From Mannheimia indoligenes (GTDB taxonomy: Bacteria > Pseudomonadota > Gammaproteobacteria > Enterobacterales > Pasteurellaceae), in the NCBI RefSeq assembly GCF_036880405.1, contig NZ_JBAJJM010000010.1, positions 1 through 64,000 on the forward strand: 64,000 nucleotides of DNA. Reading direction: 5' to 3'. The position numbers and the translations under genes were made by a program. A model generated the notes under the pieces. That model saw only the letters and a list, made by a program, of their open reading frames with translations. It ran no database searches and had not been told where the DNA came from. Positions 60,780 to 64,000 of the stretch are shown in pieces (position 1 is the stretch's first letter; the number at the start of each line of letters is the position of its first letter).

Positions 60780-60813
60780 AAACACTTCTTGTGGCAACGC
60801 AAGCGGTGTTTTT
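60780..60813. terminator. Hairpin between the LLM gene and a LysR gene
   Basis: AAACAC (60780-60785) and GTGTTT (60806-60811), with CTTG/CAAG pairing further in, then T's. Between convergent genes. Confidence 0.65.
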
Positions 60814-60842
60814 CTCTCAAAAATCGGCAAAATTTCGGGCGG

Positions 60843-61724
60843 TTAAACCCTCAAAAAATCCACCAATGCCCTTAACGCCGGTGAAACTTGCCGATGGGGG
60901 AAGTAGAGATAATCCGGCGGATAAATCATCGCCCACTCATCTAACACGCTGATTAGCTCGCCGTTATCGAGATATTTCTGCACCAACGCTCGTTCAATCC
61001 AGACCAAGCCCAAGCTATCTAGGGCGGATTGAATCATCATCTGCGTATCATTGAAAATCCATTTGCCTTGTACCGATGTCGTCATCGTTTCGCCGGTTTG
61101 GGGGGATTTAAATTGCCAATTTAATAGCCCACCGTGAGTGGGTAGGCGAACTCGCACACATTGATGACGGCTCAATTCATCGGGCGTATTCGGCTTGCCG
61201 TAACGATGAAAATAGTCCGCCGTCGCCACGCAACACATTCTCTGTTCCTGCGAAATTCTCACCGCAATCACATCTTGATTTAACGTATCGCCACTGCGAA
61301 TACCGGCATCAAACTTCTCTTTAATAATATCCACAAAGCGAATTTCGCTAATCAGCTCCAACACCACATCGGGATAGTCTGCCTGAAATTGCCGAAATTT
61401 ATCCCACGCCAGCCATAGCGAATTAGGCGTGCCGTTAATGCGGAGCGTGCCTTGCAAGCGGTCTTTTTGGCTTAATACTTCGCTAATTTTGAGCGAAATC
61501 TCGTTAAACAGCGGTGAAATTTGCTGAAAAAGCAGTTGTCCTGTTTCGGTGGTTGCCACTTTTCGGGTGGAACGATGAAACAAGCTCGTGCCAAGTTGCC
61601 GTTCTAAATTACTAATACTTTGGCTGACTGCCGAACGAGATACGCCCAACTGTGCCGCCGCTTTGGTAAAATTTTCGGTTTCGGCAACCAGTAAAAAGGT
61701 ACGGAGATCGTGGTGGTTAAACAT
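60843..61724 (-). CDS. LysR family regulator divergent from the dienelactone-hydrolase-like gene
   Basis: A 293-residue LysR-type regulator. The HTH is NFTKAAAQLGVSRSAVSQSI, followed by NLERQLGTSLFHRSTRKVAT and an effector domain. It is divergent from a hydrolase gene. A perfect dyad GGTTAGATTTTCTAACC lies 16-32 bases ahead of its ATG, in the promoter region of both genes. A copy of this region, including the first codons of this gene, occurs again at 63560-63671 ahead of the flavodoxin gene. Confidence 0.9.
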   Translation of the reverse strand: MFNHHDLRTFLLVAETENFTKAAAQLGVSRSAVSQSISNLERQLGTSLFHRSTRKVATTETGQLLFQQISPLFNEISLKISEVLSQKDRLQGTLRINGTPNSLWLAWDKFRQFQADYPDVVLELISEIRFVDIIKEKFDAGIRSGDTLNQDVIAVRISQEQRMCCVATADYFHRYGKPNTPDELSRHQCVRVRLPTHGGLLNWQFKSPQTGETMTTSVQGKWIFNDTQMMIQSALDSLGLVWIERALVQKYLDNGELISVLDEWAMIYPPDYLYFPHRQVSPALRALVDFLRV

Positions 61725-61739
61725 TTCATCTCTCTAATT

Positions 61740-61756
61740 GGTTAGATTTTCTAACC
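61740..61756. promoter_or_regulatory. LysR dyad, copy 1
   Basis: GGTTAGATTTTCTAACC, a 7-3-7 perfect inverted repeat in the lysR/hydrolase divergent promoter. A TATAAT at 61801-61806 is the likely hydrolase -10. Confidence 0.75.
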
Positions 61757-61856
61757 ATTGTATGCAGAAATCGACAGCTTATCAAACTAAACTTATTCAC
61801 TATAATGCTCGTCATCAATGCTCAACAGGGTAAATTTCATCCATTAGGAGGCCAAA

Positions 61857-62860
61857 ATGAAAAGCTCATCATTATTTAAAACCGCTCTTTTTTCTTTAAC
61901 TGCAATGGCGGCATTAACGCAAACTGCCTTTGCCACCACTGCAACACAAGGTTCGGAAATCGTGAAAATTGAAGCAGGCAAAATCTATTCCGAAGCACAC
62001 CGCCAATCCATCGGCAAATATATGGAAAAAGTGCGTTACGACAATAATGGCATTGAGATGGTGGCGAATCTCTATTTCCCTGAACATTTTGATAAAAGCA
62101 AAAAATACCCAGTGATTGTGGTGGGTCACCCCGGTGGTGGCGTAAAAGAGCAAGCCAGTGGTTTATATGCCAAATTACTTACCGAAAAAGGCTTTATCGC
62201 CATTGCGTTTGACGCATCACACCAAGGCGAAAGCGGTGGTTTGCCACGCCATTTGGAAGATCCGGACAAACGCACAGGCGACTATATCGCTACCGTTGAT
62301 TATTTAACCACCTTGCCTTATGTGGATAGCGACAAAATTGGTATGCTTGGCATTTGTGCCGGTGGTGGCTATTCAACTGCTGCCACCTTGCGTGACCCAC
62401 GTGTAAAAGCACTCACCACCATCAGTGCTTACCACGTTTCCAACCGTAACTGGGACGGCTCAGCAATTTCAGCCGAAAACAAACGCACTTTCTTGCAAAA
62501 TGTTGCGGCACACCGCAAGATTTAGCCGAAGCCTACGACTACTATTTAACCGAGCGTGGCTACTTCCCGACAGCACAAAACAAATTCCTCTTCTCGGGTA
62601 TGGGGAAATTTATGTATGTGGATCGCATTGCCGGCATTGAAGATCTACTGACTCAACCACTCTTGGTAGTTGCAGGTGATGCAGCAGGTTCTCGCTGGCA
62701 AAGTGATTTGATTTTTGAGCGTGCAAAATCAGTCAAAGATAAAGAATTTATGCTGATCAAAGGGGCAACCCATATGACGATGTACGACAATCTCGATCAC
62801 ATCAATCAAGCCCTCGATAAAGCCGTGCCTTTTTTCCATAAACATTTGCAAGTGAAATAA
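61857..62860 (+). pseudogene. Dienelactone-hydrolase-like alpha/beta hydrolase with a frameshift near 62514
   Basis: A secreted alpha/beta hydrolase in two frames. The 5' frame (61857-62525) has a signal peptide (MKSSSLFKTALFSLTAMAAL then TQTAFA), the oxyanion GHPGGGVKEQ, and the nucleophile elbow GICAGGGYS (GxCxG, typical of dienelactone hydrolases). The 3' frame resumes at 62516 with QDLAEAYDYYLTERGYF and carries the Asp loop LLVVAGDAAGSRW and His in KGATHMTMYDNLDH. The two join if one C is added to CACCGC (62511-62516). The triad Cys/Asp/His is intact, so a functional product depends on one base. Confidence 0.86.
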
Positions 62861-62867
62861 CACCAAA

Positions 62868-62893
62868 ATGCCGTTTGAATGTGCAAACGGCAT
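62868..62893 (+). terminator. Hairpin between the hydrolase and the nitroreductase
   Basis: ATGCCGTTTG (62868-62877) pairs perfectly with CAAACGGCAT (62884-62893), but no T-tract follows, so it may only pause or attenuate. Confidence 0.55.
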
Positions 62894-62910
62894 CATTACA
62901 AGGAAACAAA

Positions 62911-63561
62911 ATGAACGCATTAACCCTTGCCCAGCAACGTTACACCACCAAAGCCTACGACCCGGCCAAGAAAATCCCAGCGGAAACCGTTGAGCGGATA
63001 ATAGAGATTTTACGTTTAACGCCCTCTTCCACCAATGTTCAGCCGTGGCATTTTGTGCTTGCCGAAAGCGAACAAGCCAAAACCCGCATTGCCAAATCAA
63101 TGCTTGGCACGGACGATTACAACATTCCCAAAGTGATGAACGCTTCGCATATCATCGTGCTATGCAGTGTGAATGATGTCACGCCCGAACATTTAGAAAA
63201 AGTCACCGATTGTGAAGTCGCCGCAGGGCGATACAGCCAAGCTGACCGAAAACGCCTTTCTTCGGCACGCCGTGATTATGTGGCACTTTACCGCTCACAA
63301 GGCAAAATCCCGATGTGGGTGGAAAATCAAACCCATATCGCACTCGGGCAGTTGCTTTGGGCAGCGGCGATGGAAGGGGTGGATAGCACCGCTATCGGCG
63401 GTTATCAATTTGATGTATTAGACGCAGAACTTGGTTTAGCGGAAAAAGGCTTACACAGCAGCGTGATTGTAACGCTGGGCTATCGAGCCGAAGACGATCC
63501 AAACGTCAGCAAACCGAAGGCGAGATTGCCTTTATCGCAGATCTTGACGGTGTTGGCGTAA
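62911..63561 (+). CDS. NfsB-type oxygen-insensitive NAD(P)H nitroreductase
   Basis: A 216-residue FMN-dependent nitroreductase of the NfsB/FrxA group, reducing nitroaromatics and quinones (cytoplasm). Markers are AQQRYTTKAYDPAKKI near residues 7-22, RLTPSSTNVQPWHFVLAES near residues 37-55 (the FMN contacts), and GVDSTAIGGYQ plus VIVTLGYRAEDD near the C-terminus. I chose ATG 62911 behind AAGGAAACAAA; the longer frame from 62875 starts inside the upstream hairpin. The LLM monooxygenase and quinone oxidoreductase nearby are likely partners in handling redox-active compounds. Confidence 0.92.
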   Translation: MNALTLAQQRYTTKAYDPAKKIPAETVERIIEILRLTPSSTNVQPWHFVLAESEQAKTRIAKSMLGTDDYNIPKVMNASHIIVLCSVNDVTPEHLEKVTDCEVAAGRYSQADRKRLSSARRDYVALYRSQGKIPMWVENQTHIALGQLLWAAAMEGVDSTAIGGYQFDVLDAELGLAEKGLHSSVIVTLGYRAEDDPNVSKPKARLPLSQILTVLA

Positions 63562-63671
63562 AGGTGCAGAGATCGTGGTGGTTAAACCTTTCATCTCTCT
63601 AATTGGTTAGATTTTCTAACCATTGTATGCAGAAATCGCTACCTTATCAAACCAAACTATGCTTTTATAAT
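63560..63671 (+). repeat. Second copy of the lysR promoter/operator (copy of 61695-61806)
   Basis: Alignment by eye without gaps, offset exactly 1865 bases. The first about 79 bases differ at only 3 positions; further right the match weakens but the TATAAT is kept (61801 and 63666). The copy begins at the nitroreductase stop and carries the first codons of the LysR gene, with its ATG changed (CAT to CCT on the plus strand). The dyad GGTTAGATTTTCTAACC recurs at 63605-63621. Confidence 0.85.
63605..63621. promoter_or_regulatory. LysR dyad, copy 2
   Basis: GGTTAGATTTTCTAACC, identical to copy 1. TATAAT at 63666-63671 lies downstream at the same distance as in copy 1, so the flavodoxin gene is probably read from this promoter. 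Confidence 0.75.
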
Positions 63672-63710
63672 GTCGATAATTCAGTCAGATACAGAGGAAA
63701 TCGAATCAAA

Positions 63711-64000
63711 ATGGACAAACTATTCAAGGCGTTGAGCCTCTCTTTGCTGTTTATCAGCCCCGCAATGGCGGAAAACAAGCCGTTAATTCTCTATTTTTCG
63801 CAACCGCAAACGGTGGATAAAGATAACAATCCGGTTAAAGCGGAAACGATTGATGCTCACTCGGGGGCGAGCATGATTTTGAAAAATAACGCCTTGCTGG
63901 GTTCAAACGAATATCTTGCCACACTGATTCAGGCTCACACCCAAGGCGATTTGGTGCGGATTGAAACGGTTGAGCCTTACAGCACCGATCATAAAACTTT
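63711..64000 (+). CDS. Secreted flavodoxin-like protein, 5' part (cut by window end)
   Basis: Open from ATG 63711 to the window end (96 codons). A signal peptide MDKLFKALSLSLLFISPAMA precedes a flavodoxin-like start: KPLILYFSQPQTVDK (a FMN-binding first strand and loop), a long insert with SGASMILKNNALLGSNEYL, and LVRIETVEPYSTDHK. The periplasmic flavodoxin-domain type (Flavodoxin_4-like) is common next to such hydrolases and LysR genes. GAGGAAATCG lies upstream. Function is inferred from fold only. Confidence 0.75.
   Translation, partial: MDKLFKALSLSLLFISPAMAENKPLILYFSQPQTVDKDNNPVKAETIDAHSGASMILKNNALLGSNEYLATLIQAHTQGDLVRIETVEPYSTDHKT

Overview
The window looks like chromosomal DNA from a member of the Pasteurellaceae, most likely the Actinobacillus pleuropneumoniae/Mannheimia branch. 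The main evidence is the dense scatter of the 9-mer ACAAGCGGT / ACCGCTTGT, the uptake signal sequence (USS) core typical of that branch. Supporting evidence is the AT-rich base composition, Haemophilus-like gene neighbourhoods (nudB-yebC-ruvC, artPIQM, mlaFEDCB-ibaG-murA) and anaerobic mixed-acid metabolism (focA-pflB, pflA, a DcuC carrier). I saw no rRNA, tRNA, CRISPR array, insertion sequence or prophage.

Layout. 1-824: 3' part of a surface-lipoprotein-like gene with in-frame 18-bp tandem repeats. 0.9-2.7 kb: queuosine operon queC-queD-queE read leftwards behind a preQ1-I riboswitch. 2.9-4.9 kb: ubiK and pgi. 5-7.8 kb: arginine ABC importer artPIQM behind tandem ARG boxes. 8-12.3 kb: dsbD, epmC and an acyl-CoA synthetase with FabR-like operators. 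12.4-14.3 kb: a RidA-family gene, a small lipoprotein gene and ilvE. 14.8-20.4 kb: an Nramp-related carrier without the usual metal ligands, fabB and cyaA. 20.5-24.7 kb: pheA, prlC and pflA. 24.8-26.8 kb: an accessory cassette of a Cro/C1-type repressor facing a DUF805 membrane protein and small unknown genes. 26.9-32.6 kb: a divergent S-adenosylhomocysteine-hydrolase homologue, rhuM, pflB and focA. 32.8-36.9 kb: a YqaA-type membrane protein and a catabolic operon (dcuC-family carrier, fumarase-superfamily lyase, RpiR regulator) under a perfect CRP site. 37-42 kb: htpX, SOS-controlled dinB, lysO, a GlxA-type regulator and a periplasmic metallo-beta-lactamase-fold protein. 42-50 kb: aspS, small membrane protein, DUF72, EamA, nudB, yebC, lipoprotein, ruvC, murA. 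50-55.5 kb: ibaG, the mla lipid-transport operon and a DegP/DegQ protease.

55.6-64 kb is a redox/detoxification cluster: three LysR regulators, an MBL-fold protein, a quinone-oxidoreductase-like MDR protein, a luciferase-like monooxygenase, a dienelactone-hydrolase-like protein, a nitroreductase and a secreted flavodoxin cut by the window edge. It looks visibly more GC-rich than the rest. Two of its genes carry an apparent single-base C deletion that splits the reading frame. The LysR promoter/operator is duplicated in front of the flavodoxin gene, which suggests all three right-hand enzyme genes belong to one regulon.

Regulation is readable in many places: riboswitch, ARG boxes, FabR-like boxes, CRP sites (cyaA, dcuC), an FNR-like site (focA), a LexA box (dinB), XRE operators inside overlapping divergent promoters, and a duplicated LysR dyad. 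Many terminators are made of two USS cores in inverted orientation. All protein identities are from motif and similarity recognition by eye; no searches were run.
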